From contig NC_089393.1 of the NCBI RefSeq assembly GCF_003171515.1, positions 558,001-622,000 on the forward strand: 64,000 bases of DNA. The letters run 5' to 3'. Position numbers and translations under genes: made by a program. The stretch is from Pyrenophora tritici-repentis. Taxonomy: Eukaryota; Ascomycota; Dothideomycetes; Pleosporales; Pleosporaceae. Below, one piece after another: positions 31,020 through 42,154 of the stretch (position 1 is the first letter of the stretch; each line of letters starts with the position of its first letter). The notes beneath the pieces are model-generated. The model had not been told where the DNA came from. It saw nothing but the letters and a program-made list of their open reading frames with translations, and searched no databases.

Positions 31020-31743
31020 ACTTGTTGTATTGGAGCTACGGGAGAAGGGAGAATATCTATGGTGCGCGCACGGAGCAGCTGACTAATCAGTGTCTGGCCA
31101 ATCAGAGCACGGGAAGCCTGATTCACCGTGAATACTAGTGAAGGCTCTCACCGCGTCTCGACAAATCTGATTGCGAATTTCATGTGCGCTGCCTGCCTGC
31201 GATATACCATGGTTCGACCGCATCTTTAACTCCTGGATCACTATTATCGGCACGTCACCTACCCACAGTTAGCGTTGCGAAACTAAGTTCTAAAAAGTTT
31301 ATTGTGTGCTAGAGGCTGCCTTGCCCACGCATATTTACTAAGTGAAAACTGTCACTTACTAAGTATGAGGTGTTGGGATAACGCTTTAATTGCTTTCTTA
31401 TTGCTGTTAACTACAACAATACTGCGTTGTGAAAACCTGCTGCTAAGCATTGATATCACTTACATATAACTATATGTTGCGGTTTGTGAGGCAAGGGTAT
31501 TGCGCATGTCACGTGCGTTGTCCTGGCGCTCCTCCCTCCCCTCCATGAGCACCTTCTCCCCTTACCAGCATCAGAGATACGTCATGTAAATAGACCCTGA
31601 TTATGGCTACATATAAGGTGGCCATGACAGCACAACAACAGACAGAACACAGATTACACTAATGACTGCCTCGCGCGGACACACTTTGATTGACTGCATA
31701 TACTGCAACACTATACCTATATCTCTTGATCTCAACGCATTCG
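31020..31743. other. Gene-free, AT-rich stretch
   Basis: About 720 bp between two decayed gene fragments. I recognise nothing else in it. Confidence 0.4.
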
Positions 31744-32412
31744 ATGGACCACGTATACGATATTCGGTCAAAAGCCCAAGTATGGCGCAAAAGCTGGACC
31801 ATCGGAGTGCCGCGCCGTTGGGTCCAAGAACCATTGCGCCCCGATACACTAGTTTGTATCGACTCTGACATACTAGGGAGTTATTGCTGGTCCACTATGT
31901 CACCACAAGCAGCTTTCAACATTCAGTCCGCGACTAGACCAGATAAACCCGAAGATGATGGGACACGGATGCATGATTATGATAAAAGACAGATAGTCTG
32001 GGCTGTATCAATCGCAACAAGTGGGCAAATACTCTACGATACTCTCCCTGTCAGAAGACATCCCAGGGACACAGCTTCAATTTCGCATTCCGGTTTACAC
32101 GTCGAAACAATACAGCTGCTAAACGAACCGAGCTCGCAAGTGGAATCTAGTACTTTGGAATGCACAACAGACCTGGAAACACGAGCGAAGGGATTACTCG
32201 GTATCACAGACGATAGAATTGCATATCTCAGCCACGATAATCAGATTTACACTTGGGATATGAATAGTATGGATCAGGTAAATAGGCATTGTTATCTTCC
32301 GAGAGATTTGGTCGACGCAGGCGCACAGGAGACGATGCTTTTGCACAAGAATGGGGTTTTGTTCTGCCCAAAGGGTCAACATGTAGCTACCATCCGGGAC
32401 GCTATTTTGTAA
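31744..32412 (+). pseudogene. C-terminal fragment resembling a fungal propeller/NLR-type protein (222 aa)
   Basis: Open from ATG 31744 to TAA 32410-32412. The last 70 residues (DDRIAYLSHDNQIYTWDM, CYLPRDLV, LLHKNGVLFCPKGQHVA) resemble the conserved end of many fungal NACHT/WD-like proteins, where a blade is followed by FLPRDW and LLCPxxGEVAxI. A full-length protein would exceed 900 residues, so this is a remnant or a mis-started 3' exon; no NACHT or nucleotide-binding motif is in the window. The similarity is from memory of the family, not a search, and the function of the fragment is unknown. Confidence 0.4.
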
Positions 32413-32611
32413 TACAATTTCTTTCTTATCTGAAGACAGGCTCTGACGCGAGGAATGCATGAACGTAACAATAGTTATGTGATCACTATTAGGTTGTGCA
32501 CTGGCCGTCTATTGAAATCCGATCGATAAAATCTGGCTAAGGCTCGATAGTGAGATCAAAAATCTCAGTTCACTTGACCGAAAACATACTTTCGAACAGC
32601 CTAGAATTACT

Positions 32612-33493
32612 TTAGCGAAGAACTAGGGGTGCACTGGGCTCAGTCCTCACCGTGCGAAGAATGTCCGGATGTCTCTGCATGCGAGCATAGACCTCTCGAT
32701 ACTGCTCGATGGTTTCGTTCACGACCTGAGGCTTTGTAGTTTGCCCATTGTATATGGCTTTCATCTTCAGCTTCATCTACGCTTATCATTAGCAGCTCAG
32801 GATGGAAGATGATCAGGAGCATTATCTGACCTCCTTGCGTAAGAAGGGCTTCGTCAGATTGGTTCCGAAACCCATTTTCTCGTGGACTTCAACCAAAGCG
32901 ACCCTAGTGTCGTGGGTATAACTTCCCGAATGCCTGTTATAGCGCCACCGCGACAAGGACCGCTATTCCTGCCGCCACGGCGATGGGCTTCCGTTCTACC
33001 TCCAAGACCATTTTCATCTCTCCCTTGCACTCGCAACCCCTCGGACTCTTCATTGTCATTACTATGCCGCGCCTGTCTTGGTTGAGCTCTAGCTTCGACA
33101 TATTGTCGGTCTGTGATTGTGGCAATATGGTCGGCCATTGTGGCATCATTACCAATACCATTTGCGTCCATCAGTACAAGCAGGTCCGGCTCAGTCAAAT
33201 ATCCAGGTGGTGACGTCTTAACTTCACTGAGAATGACTTCGGTCGGCTCGAAGACCTCGCCTTCGGTGAACTGAGAAAGTTCTTGGTTGCTCCACCGATT
33301 GTAAATGTAGACCCCGAGATAGTTACGCTCTAAAATTACAGGGCCAGACGTATTGAATGTTTCCGGTCCGCAGAGAATACTAACATCGGTCTTTGATCCC
33401 TGAGCATCTTTGCTACAGCAGGCTAGAAAACGCCGAATGACAAACTCATGGACGCGCTGCTCTTCATATAAGAGCGTAGCTGTCGGATCACAG
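32612..33493 (-). pseudogene. Decayed C-terminal copy of DNA topoisomerase III
   Basis: Reading the minus strand, topoisomerase IA sequence runs from VHEFVIRRFLACCSKDAQG (33440s) through ERNYLGVYIYNRWSNQELSQF, SPPGYLTEPDLLVLMDANGIG and IPTTLG. A one-base frameshift near 32890 then leads into VHEKMGFGTNLTKPFLRKE. An intron with GTCAGA...CGTAG follows and the last exon reads NETIEQYREVYARMQ, ending at TAA 32612-32614. The signature MDANGIGxDATMAxHI and the order of all these blocks match TOP3. The N-terminal Toprim domain and the active-site Tyr region are absent. The real, full-length TOP3 gene must lie elsewhere, as it is needed for recombination. This is a truncated duplicate. Confidence 0.85.
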
Positions 33494-34125
33494 ATATCAA
33501 CGATATCTCAGCCACGCGATCGGCCGCACTGATCTCGGTCACGCGAGCAGGCGCACTGGCATCAGTCACGCGGACAGGCGCACTGATCGCGGCGTCCGAG
33601 CAGCGCTCAGACCAGACCTCCTATATTGTAACGGTAGGATTGAGGAAGAGTGGGATTGCATTGTTGGTGTAGCTACGAAGGTGGACAGCTATATATATGA
33701 ATGTGGCATGTACGAAGTGTGGTAGCGAGAGCAGTACCCAACTTGTACCAGAATATGTCTTGGCATGGCCCAAACCGTTACATATATCTAGCTCTTCCAT
33801 AGTTCTCCTTCGCAAGACAATCAATCAGAACCATCACCGAACAGAATGCATTCCTAGTTATCGTTATTTCCTTTCAGCACTAGTGCTACAGCCCTACCAA
33901 CAGTAGCTGGATTAACGAAATTGACTGGGTGGAAAGGCGGGTGGGCCTTATTATTATGGCTTCCGTTGCGGGGCCATGAAAAGCCTCCTTGTGCCAGAGA
34001 TGTTGCATAATCAGCCTAGGGGCCGCCTTGGGACTGCTTCTGAACAAAGCCGCGATGATGTGGCGATGGAGGTGTCCGAAGAAGACGAGGGGGAGAAGAC
34101 CCATACGAATCAATTACATTTATTC
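33494..34125. other. Gene-free stretch with short tandem repeat
   Basis: Three degenerate ~27-bp units (core CACGCGnnCnGGCGCACTG) occupy about 33508-33592. The rest, up to the stop of the first FAD oxidase gene, shows no feature. Confidence 0.5.
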
Positions 34126-36001
34126 TCATACACTACAAAGCCTTCCCTCCCCATCAATTCTGAACTCATCCGATCCAACAGCAAACAGACCATACAAGAC
34201 CGACGCTGAATCATACTTATGTTTGATTTCTAGCAACCGCTCATAGTTCTCACCATAAAAAACCTCTTTCCAATCACCCTTATACGTCGGATCAATTTCA
34301 TTCAAGTTTCCTCCACCAGGCGTCGCAGCTTCAAGTCGGGGAAATATGTCTTCGATTAGTTTCCTTCTCAGCGCCCGAGCCTGTGCAGGATCTGTGAAGG
34401 GGTATGGCGTATGGGTTTGCGGGTTACAGTATGCGATGGCGTTACGCCAGGCGGGAAGAACCGAGTTTGGCGGATGTGGGGGGCGACTGGAGCCTGGACG
34501 ATCATCAACGTTTAGGATCGAGCAGCCAATCCACCATGTTCCGTCTGACGTGATGTTGCGATACAAGTCTATAAGATCGTGGTTTGCTTGGGGATCCTGG
34601 ACAACGGTGCGAGGAACCAGACGGCTTCCGATTATCGGGAATGTTGGACAGAGGGTTCCATATGGGAGCGGCCCGTAGAAGCTAATGAAGCTGTTAAGAT
34701 AGGATGGATATACGGTTTTTGTGAGGTTGTAGAGAAGACCTAGCTTGTCCAGCTCTGGGAGGAAACCTGCGAGAAGGTTGTCGACGGAAGAGGTGGTGTT
34801 TTGGTCGGGCATGACAATGTTGAGGATGGCGAGCGAGTCATTTGTGACGAAGAGTTGGATGTTGTCGTGGGTGTCATTCACAAAAGAGGGTGCTTGATGA
34901 AAGAATAGCTCGATTGCCTTGAACAGTGCGGTCGAGTTCTTGCTTGTCACTGTCATCGCGCCGCCGGCCACGGGACCTTCTGGGAAGACCCTGAAAGTCA
35001 CGCTGAGCACAACGGCGTATGTACCACCTCCGCCCCCAGCAAGCGCCCAATACAGGTCTGCGTGATGGTCAGGAGTGGCGATCAGATGTCGACCGTCCAA
35101 TGTCACCACCTCCCACTCTAGAACCTGATCTGCAGCGAGACCATAGGCAGTGACAAGTTGCGATTGGCCGCCAGCCTGAACATAGCCACCCGCAACTCCG
35201 GTGAGCCCACATTCTGCTGTGACAAGACGATGGCCTGTTACTTGCACAGCCTGGTATGCTTCTCCTGCAGTGATACCACTACCAAGTCTCATTGCTGGGC
35301 CAGTATGATACGTGCTGCTATAATTGTGGATCATCTTGGTGGACTTGAGATTGTTCGTCCACAGTGCCAGAGCGCCGTAGCCGGTTGACTGACCCAAGTA
35401 GCTAGTCCGAGTAAGCAATCGATATGGAAAATGCAAAGCGACCTCAGCAGCTTACTCAATACCAGTGTTCCTGATCACTAATCGGATGTTCTTCCTTCGA
35501 GCAAATTCAACTCCAGCCCGGACATCATCTGGGCCTGTCACGTTGATGGAATACAGAACACGATTTCCGAGATCGCATGATGCGATGGAGCTAGTGAAGG
35601 GCGAGCACGTATCATTCTGCCAGTACGTGTTCAATATCTCTCCAGGAATGGGGACACTAATCGTAGAGTGAGTTTGGTTTTCGGAAGGGTGGACAAGGAT
35701 AGACGAACAGTGTGTTAGGATCCTGAGCATCAAATCGAGTTTGCAAGGCTTGACAACGGTCCTGATTGTATGCAGCAAACGGCCCGGTATGGTGGCAGAC
35801 ATAGGCCACAGGAACAGTTGCAATGAGCCGACCACCAACAGTCTGATTTAGACGACTCCATTCGCCTTGACTGGGCCATTCTCTGTCTGTTGGTATGTAC
35901 CTACAGGCTGGCTTTGGAGGATATTGCCGTCCAGCTGTGGCACCATTTGTGAAGTGCAAACACGCAAAGAGAACGCGTATTAGTGCAAAGCGAAATGCCA
36001 T
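34126..36001 (-). CDS. Secreted FAD-linked oxidoreductase, BBE-like, copy 1 (589 aa, 3 exons)
   Basis: Exons are 35709-36001, 35456-35656 and 34126-35401; the sum is in frame. The signal peptide is MAFRFALIRVLFACLHF...ATAG. The FAD-binding (PCMH) domain includes FARRKNIRLVIRNTG, followed after the second intron by YLGQSTGYGALALW, and AECGLTGVAGGYVQAGG; the C-terminal BBE segment has NEIDPTYKGDWKEVFYGENYERL. At the junction the residue normally His in GHDYLG, which carries the 8-alpha-histidyl FAD bond, is Ile (GIDYLG), while the Cys of AEC is kept. This copy may bind FAD through Cys only. The enzyme should oxidise a pathway intermediate with O2, giving H2O2, in the secretory route. It is divergently transcribed from the O-methyltransferase across a 561-bp promoter with two motif sites. 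Confidence 0.9.
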
Positions 36002-36216
36002 ATTACAAATCTGAGTGGAAGTTGGGGACAATCCTCTCTATCTTGGCTGAAGGTGAATAGGATGACACCGTATAGAGAGGACTTCGCGATGAAGCTAAAT
36101 TGGCGCCTTGCTGTCGCAGACTGTGGTTTTCCATGCATCACATTCCTCATTGGTTGATAGAGGATTCCGTATGCATGACATGGAAATAGGAATGGAGAGC
36201 ATACCGAGCACTCCAC

Positions 36217-36227
36217 TCGGCGATTAT
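36217..36227 (+). promoter_or_regulatory. Cluster motif TCGGCGATTAT
   Basis: Instance of TCGGYGAYWWT in the FAD1/OMT promoter. Confidence 0.55.
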
Positions 36228-36270
36228 CTTGCCCAATTGGGCTAGCTCGAAGCTACTAGGCACAGGATTG

Positions 36271-36281
36271 AAAATCGCCGA
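36271..36281 (-). promoter_or_regulatory. Cluster motif TCGGCGATTTT
   Basis: Second instance in the FAD1/OMT promoter, opposite strand. Confidence 0.55.
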
Positions 36282-36365
36282 ACCTTTACAGCAACAGTAT
36301 CATGTCAGCTTCCCGGAGAGTGCTGAAGGCGACCGACGCTAGATAATGCAGGTTCTGCGGGCTGA

Positions 36366-36376
36366 TCGGACACCGA
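36366..36376. promoter_or_regulatory. TCGGACACCGA palindrome (AflR-type TCGN5CGA)
   Basis: Inverted CGG/CCG with 3-nt spacing inside the FAD1/OMT promoter; Zn2Cys6 dimers bind such sites. Single instance noted. Confidence 0.4.
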
Positions 36377-36562
36377 TGCCGAAGAAGGGGCGGGTCGTGA
36401 ATGCAACGATCACGTGACCATTCAATCTCCATCTTCGCAGCAAGTTTCATGCACATCATCTCTGAAGTGTATGATTTATGACCATATTATTTTAGTTTCG
36501 GAATTTGAGAGCATCTCTTGGGGACAATTTTACGGAATCATACATTAATCTTCCTAATCACG

Positions 36563-38018
36563 ATGGGTTCAATCGGCGCAGAGGATGTCAACCCGAGAGT
36601 CATTGCGGAAGCAGAAAAGCTCCTGCTAAGTCTTAAAACCCACAATGGTGGCGCTAAGGATCAAGCAAAGGCTCTCCGGCATCTTGAGAAGTTGCGCTGT
36701 ATGATCCATACCGGTTTCGATGCCCTGTTGTTCCACGCTCAGCCGGTACGTTGAAATTAGTTGTACAGGGAGTTCAAATGTAGCTGCATCTGGTACTAAG
36801 AGCCACCTAGTTTCAAATTCTGCCCGCAGTCAATGTCTTGATTGAGCATGGCGTGTTCGATGCTGTACCTCCAGAAGGCAAGATGTCGATTGAAGACATT
36901 GCTTCGAAAGTGAAGCTGGATGCCACAATTCTGAGTAAGAATAGCTTTTCTCCTCCATACAACTAGCCTATGCTGATATAGTACAACCGATTGAATAGAC
37001 AGATTCATTCGCATCCTTCTCACTCAAGGTATCTTCGCCGAAACCTCTCCCAGAGTCATTGCACACACGCCAGCGTCATCCATCTTCCGCAGCGACCAAG
37101 CAGCAGACTTCTACCGACTAGGGTAAGATTCATCCCTTTAAACTTTCCACCAGCTTATCGCTAATACCCATTCTTTGCAATAATAGAATGACGCAATTTC
37201 CTCAATGGTGGAAAGTGTCCGACTATCTCAAAGTCCACTCCGCAAGCGACGCATACGATGCCACCAAAGTCCCCTACGTCTGGGCACAAGGCAAAGAAGG
37301 TAAAACATACTACGAGGCTATGGAAGAGGACCCCATCGTAGCGGACGCATGGCACAAGGGGATGGTCATGATCGAGTCGATGCAGCCTGTGACGGGGATG
37401 TTCCCATTCCGATCGATGCTCGAAGAAATCGATGTAGACAAAAAGCGGGCTTTTGTCGTAGATGTCGGCGGGGGAAGAGGCAATGCGCTTGTGGCGATCA
37501 TGGCGGAGTGTGGTGCTAGTGTGGCGGGGAGGATGGTGTTGCAGGATGTGGCTGAGGTTCTGGAGGGCAAAAGTCCGGTGCGGATCGATGGAGTGCAGAT
37601 CATGCCGCATAACTTCTACGATCCACAGCCGGTGAAGAGTGAGTTTTCCACGCAGCTTTCACGGTCCAAGTTTTCTGACTGACGGCATGATATAGATGCG
37701 CACGTCTACTACCTGCGTAACGTGCTGCATAATCACTACGATGTTCTAAGCGAAATTATTCTGCGACAAATCGTCGGTGCTATGGAACCAGATTCTCGGG
37801 TGCTGATTGGCGAAATGATTTTGCCATCGACCGTGACTGCAGGGTCAGACCCCATGCCTTACTTCATGGACCTCAACATGTTTATGGAGGGAGGGATCGA
37901 GAGGACAGAGGAGCAGTGGATTGAGCTACTTGATGCAGTTGGACTGGAAATTGTGAAGATCTGGCGGTTAACAGTCAACCCGGTTCAAGCGACGATTGAG
38001 GCGCGCTTGAAAGGTTGA
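36563..38018 (+). CDS. Plant-type O-methyltransferase (401 aa, 5 exons)
   Basis: Exons are 36563-36745, 36811-36934, 36999-37122, 37187-37638 and 37696-38018; the total of 1206 nt is in frame. The N-terminus is the helical dimerisation part (VNVLIEHGVFDAVPPEG). The SAM site is VVDVGGGRGNALVAIMAE near residue 231, and the catalytic base is the His in YYLRNVLHNHYD near 305. Enzymes of this COMT-like family methylate phenol, enol or hydroxamate oxygen with SAM in the cytosol. In a PKS-NRPS cluster it most likely makes a methoxy group on the tetramic-acid or lactam part or on a hydroxylated chain. Start chosen at ATG 36563 (CACGATGGGT). Confidence 0.92.
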
Positions 38019-38274
38019 TAGTGGCATGCATCGCTTATGACGATTTATCACGAATGATAAGAGCATGACTGGTGAAGTTGAGTACTAGAGATTGAAATGA
38101 AACGTAGGAGTTCAATATTTTGAATTGATCTCTATGTATTGCCGTTCACTGTAGGCTATATGAAGCTTGGCTACATGCTCGTGTAGAACAAGTGGCGCCT
38201 CTCTTTGCCATGAACCCTCCCTTTCAGTATTCTGTGTCTGCTCAAGATCGATGGCACGTACTTGATGACGTTTT

Positions 38275-39223
38275 TCAGCTGGAAGCAGACGCAAAAGGCC
38301 AGCCGTTGAGGTCGAGATTGAGGAGTCGTCCGGACTCTATCTCTTTGGCGCGAGACTTGAGCTCTTCGATATCCCAGTTGCACCACAAGAACTTGCCCTT
38401 GAGGAAGCGAGCCTCTGGGGTTGAGAGCCAGAGGTTGAAGCTTGCTGGGAGAGTAACTACACCATGAATGATTAGTCTCGTCATGGCACGAAGGGGCATT
38501 GCAGAACTCACCATCATCGGTCTTGACGTTTTTGAAGCTGTCTGCACCACCAACAGTGAGGTTCATCTCAGTGAGAACAACACCGGGCTGAGTGTGGAAG
38601 ACGCTAAGGTTGGGGTTGGCGAGAAGCACAGTGTCCCACAAACGGTAAACAGCCATCTTGGCAACACAGTAGGAGGCAAAGGCGTCGTTGAGACTCAAAT
38701 GAGATCCCCATGAGTTGATCGCGACGACATGCGCATCAGACGCAGCATTGCGGATGAAGGCCTTGGCGACCCACAAGGAGCCTTCGACGTTGTCGGTGAT
38801 GCCTTTGAGGAACTCGCGCGCGTCGACGTCGGTAAAGTTCTCCTTGGGTCCGATTGCAGCAGCGGCATGAATGAGTGTGTCAATCTTTCCGTCCTTGGCG
38901 AAATTGTCGAAAGCGGAATTGACTGAAGCCTCATCGGTGACGTCAGCGCTCTGAATGAAGACCTTTGTGCCAGGGCACTCCTTCTCAATGGCAGCTTTGT
39001 TCTCGAGCAGAGGGCCTTCGCGACGTCCTATGAGACCAATACGCGCAGCACCTGCACGGGCAAAGTAGCGAGCTGTCTCTCCTCCAATGCCAGTGTTGCC
39101 TCCACCAGTTACAAGAATCGATTTGCCTTTCTGAGAGAGAGCTGGAAGGCTAGGATCGCCGGCGGGCTGAGACTTGTCGTGCCAGCGCTTTACTGGAGAG
39201 GGAAATGGGGGAGCGTCGGACAT
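38275..39223 (-). CDS. Short-chain dehydrogenase/reductase (297 aa, 2 exons)
   Basis: Exons are 38512-39223 and 38275-38456, phase 1, with GTGAGT donor, CTAAT branch and GTAG acceptor. Cofactor motif VTGGGNTGIGGETARYFARAG (TGxxxGIG type) is near residue 37; IHAAAAIGP corresponds to the NAG region. Catalytic Ser is in AINSWGSHLS and YxxxK in SYCVAKMAVY. The acidic/basic residue after beta-2 is Arg (LIGRREG), which favours NADP(H). It is divergent from the MFS gene over 471 bp. A ketone reduction or alcohol oxidation on the pathway product is likely. Start at 39223 follows a longer in-frame extension that lacks conserved sequence. Confidence 0.9.
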
Positions 39224-39694
39224 GATTGAGTTTTGGCAGAGAGAGATTGTTAGAAGTGATTGGGTTAAGTGTAGGAGAGGTTGAATTGAATGCGAACTGC
39301 TGTGCAACCTTGGAGAAGCTGAACTGTCTGCCCACTAGTAGAAAAACGCATCGTGCCATTCTTATTCTGTTTGTAGATGTTTCAAGAAGGAAGGGATACA
39401 CAATGACGCACGTCGGGATCTTCAGGTACCGCGTCTTGGCGTACAATTTGTTCCGGCCGACATGCGTGAACTCCGACCCCGCTACCATACATTGTCATAC
39501 ATGACAAATCACCTCCGGTGATTTTTTTGTTTGACTATGCCGAAGTCAGCAGCAATTGAAACGGTGCGACAGAAATATCGCATGGTCGCAACCTCACCAA
39601 GGCTCTGATGTCCTTGGGAGCTTCCAGGTTTGCTTTCGTCGAAAACGTTTGAAACTTTATATTTTGAACACCGAAAATCCCGACGATTTTCATC
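39224..39694. promoter_or_regulatory. Divergent promoter of SDR and MFS transporter
   Basis: 471 bp between two starts; contains CCGGTGATTTT (39515-39525), one base off the cluster motif. Confidence 0.5.
39515..39525 (+). promoter_or_regulatory. Near-match to cluster motif (CCGGTGATTTT)
   Basis: CGGYGAYWWT core kept, first base C instead of T. Confidence 0.35.
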
Positions 39695-41532
39695 ATGGCG
39701 ACTATCAAAGACGAGCATTCGGTCGGAGAAGTACCTGAATCCAGCAGAAGCTCTCACCACTCTCTGTCAGCCGCTGGAGATGCAGTCGAGTCGAAGAATG
39801 ACACAACTGTTATCTACCCAACAGGGTTTCGCATGTGGCTTCTTTCTGGGGCATCTATCTTTGGTGTCTTCTTAATATCATTGGATCAGGTTCGTTGCAT
39901 CCTGAACCAACTCATGTATAAATGCTGATAGAACTTGTCAATAGACTATCCTGGGCACGGCGGTTCCTAAGATCACGACCGACTTCGGCGGCCTGAACGA
40001 TGTCTCCTGGTACAGCGCAGCCTACTTCATGACGTTTGGTGGTTTGGAGGCATCATGGGGCAAGGCGTTCAAATACTTCGACATCAAGTGGACGTTCGTC
40101 TTGACCTTGTTCATATTTGAGATTGGTAGCCTGATCTGCGCGCTTGCGCCCAACTCGAAAACGTTGATAGTTGGTCGCGCAATAGCTGGAGTGGGAGCGG
40201 CGGGCATATCAGTTGGAGGTACAAGTATCGTCGCGTTCAGTACTCCCCCGAAACAGCGACCCATTGTCATGGGTATCATAGGTCTAACCTATGGGCTGTC
40301 CTCTGTTCTTGGGCCTATCATCGGTGGTGTCTTCACCGATCATGTCTCGTAAGTACTTCTGAGATACACATGCTGCATCTACAAGCCAGTTCACTAACAG
40401 GTCAGGTGGCGTTGGTGTTTCTACATCAATCTCCCTATCGGTGGGATTGCGATTGCAATCGTTGTCTTCTTCTTCGCGCTACCTGCTGCAGCTCGCCCAG
40501 CTCCCATACCATTAAGCCGGAAGCTTCTTCATTTGGATCCTATCGGAATTAGTCTTACCATGGCAGCTATCATCTGCTTCATTCTCGGTCTTCAGTATGC
40601 TGGAACCCGGTACGCGTGGGACAGCAGTCAAGTGATCGGCTTACTCTTCGGATTTGTCGTCTTAGTCGCCGCGCTGGTCGGGTGGTCTATCTACCAAGAC
40701 GAGTATGCGATGCTGATTCCTCGACTATTCAAGAAACGCGCACTTTGGTCCATATGCCCCTACCAATTCTTCTTCCTCGGCGACTTAATTCTTCTCCTCT
40801 ACTATCTCCCCATATACTTCCAATCAGTCAAGGGGGCCTCGGCGATCCAATCTGGAATCGACAATCTGCCAATCGTCGCTGCAGTTGCAGTGTTCTGCGT
40901 GCTGGGAGGTATTTTCGTCTCCAAGACGGGACATCCCACACCAGCCATGTTCGTCGGGGCCTTACTTGGCACTGTAGGTTGCGGTCTGCTATACACGTTA
41001 GAGGTCGATACACCTGCCACCAAATGGATTGGCTACCAGATCCTAGTCGGTTCAGCAATCGCCTTTTCGGTGCAGAACGGTCTCAACATCGCACAATCCA
41101 GCGTGGATCCGGAGGACCTTCCGGCAGTCACTGCTAATCTCTACTGTAAGGACTCTATGTAGCAACACTCAATATTCCGAGACTAATTATTGTTCAGTTT
41201 TCCAGACCGTTGGCGGTGCTTTCACTGTCTCGTCAGCACAGGCCGCCTTCATCAATCAAGCGCTCGACAACCTCCGGACAACGGCTCCTGAGATTGATTC
41301 GTCGAAACTCCTCACCACCGGAGCTTCGGAACTGCGCAAAGTTTTCACACAGGCCGAGATACCTATTGTCATCGAAGCATATATGCACGGTCTGAAGGCT
41401 GCATTCGCCGTCTCTATCGCGTTTTGTGGCCTTGCATTCGTTGCAACATGGTTCGTGCCATGGGAGCAACTAGCCACACACAGGCCCGCAGAACCTACAG
41501 ACACTGAACAGCAAGGGACAACAACGAAATAG
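39695..41532 (+). CDS. MFS efflux transporter, DHA2 type, 14 TM (557 aa, 4 exons)
   Basis: Exons are 39695-39889, 39945-40348, 40406-41145 and 41198-41532; the total of 1674 nt is in frame. The first donor is the unusual GTTCGT. The first TM is WLLSGASIFGVFLISLDQ, followed by TILGTAVPKITTDF, VSWYSAAYF and motif C-like SSVLGPIIGGVFTDH; FYINLPIGGIAIAIVVFFF is typical of fungal toxin/antibiotic pumps. The N- and C-tails are hydrophilic and cytoplasmic. It is likely in the plasma membrane and exports the cluster product by H+ antiport, giving self-protection. Confidence 0.93.
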
Positions 41533-42154
41533 ACATGAGCGATGAGGGCAGTAAAGTTTAGACTTTGTCCAAGCTACGTCAAAGGCATGTTGCCGAGACT
41601 GAATAATTATATATTGTATAATACACAAGAGACTCTGATGCGAGTTTACTATGCAGAAAGCTTGAAATGTCATGAACAGTAGCGACCACAGCAATGAGCA
41701 ATCCAACCTGTTGCAACCTGTATGTCAAAAGCGTGCATTCTCTTCTCGAAAAGTGATGGGGCGGTTATGGAGGATACCTACGTGGTGCGTCATTCTCTAC
41801 GCCAAAACGTGGCAAGACGCTGAGCGACTGCACCGAGATCGGTAGATCTTGTGGCCTTCCTGATGGGGCAAATTTCCTCGACAAGCCAAGTACCTAACAC
41901 AAAACCAGCAGAAATCGCCGACAGTCGGTGATATTAAATGGGGTAAAGATCTAGCGAAGGCCCACGACATTCGTTCCGACCCAATCAAGCTTCAGCACAT
42001 GTAAAGAGAGCAGCTGAAATACATGCGAACCTAAGCGCTTGTGCAATTGACGAGAGAAGCTTAGAGCTAGCATCCACCAACGTTGCAAACGCCGTCTCAT
42101 CAAACACTGCCTGTCCCCGCAGCCACGAAACACACCCCGATTACCATCCTCAGC
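41533..42154. promoter_or_regulatory. Upstream region of the DUF3237 gene, 622 bp
   Basis: Holds the MFS 3' flank and a paired motif: the two sites 41911-41921 and 41925-41935 face each other around a 3-bp centre. Confidence 0.5.
41911..41935. promoter_or_regulatory. Paired cluster motif (inverted sites)
   Basis: TCGGCGATTTC on the minus strand and TCGGTGATATT on the plus strand, separated by CAG; the centre TCGCCGA-CAG-TCGGTGA is a near palindrome, as expected for a dimeric zinc-cluster protein. Confidence 0.55.

Larger units (their letters stand above)
36002..36562. promoter_or_regulatory. Divergent promoter of FAD oxidase 1 and O-methyltransferase
   Basis: 561 bp shared upstream region. 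It contains two TCGGCGATNNT sites (36217, 36271) and TCGGACACCGA (36366-36376), which fits the AflR-type TCGN5CGA palindrome. Confidence 0.6.

Noticed and set aside
33831..33840. TCGGTGATGG as a further cluster site
   Set aside because: Matches only the first eight positions and lies downstream of the FAD oxidase 1 stop, not in a promoter.
39224..39307. 28-residue N-terminal extension of the SDR
   Set aside because: Hydrophobic but not conserved in SDRs, and the inner ATG before SDAPPFPSPVKRW gives a normal start.
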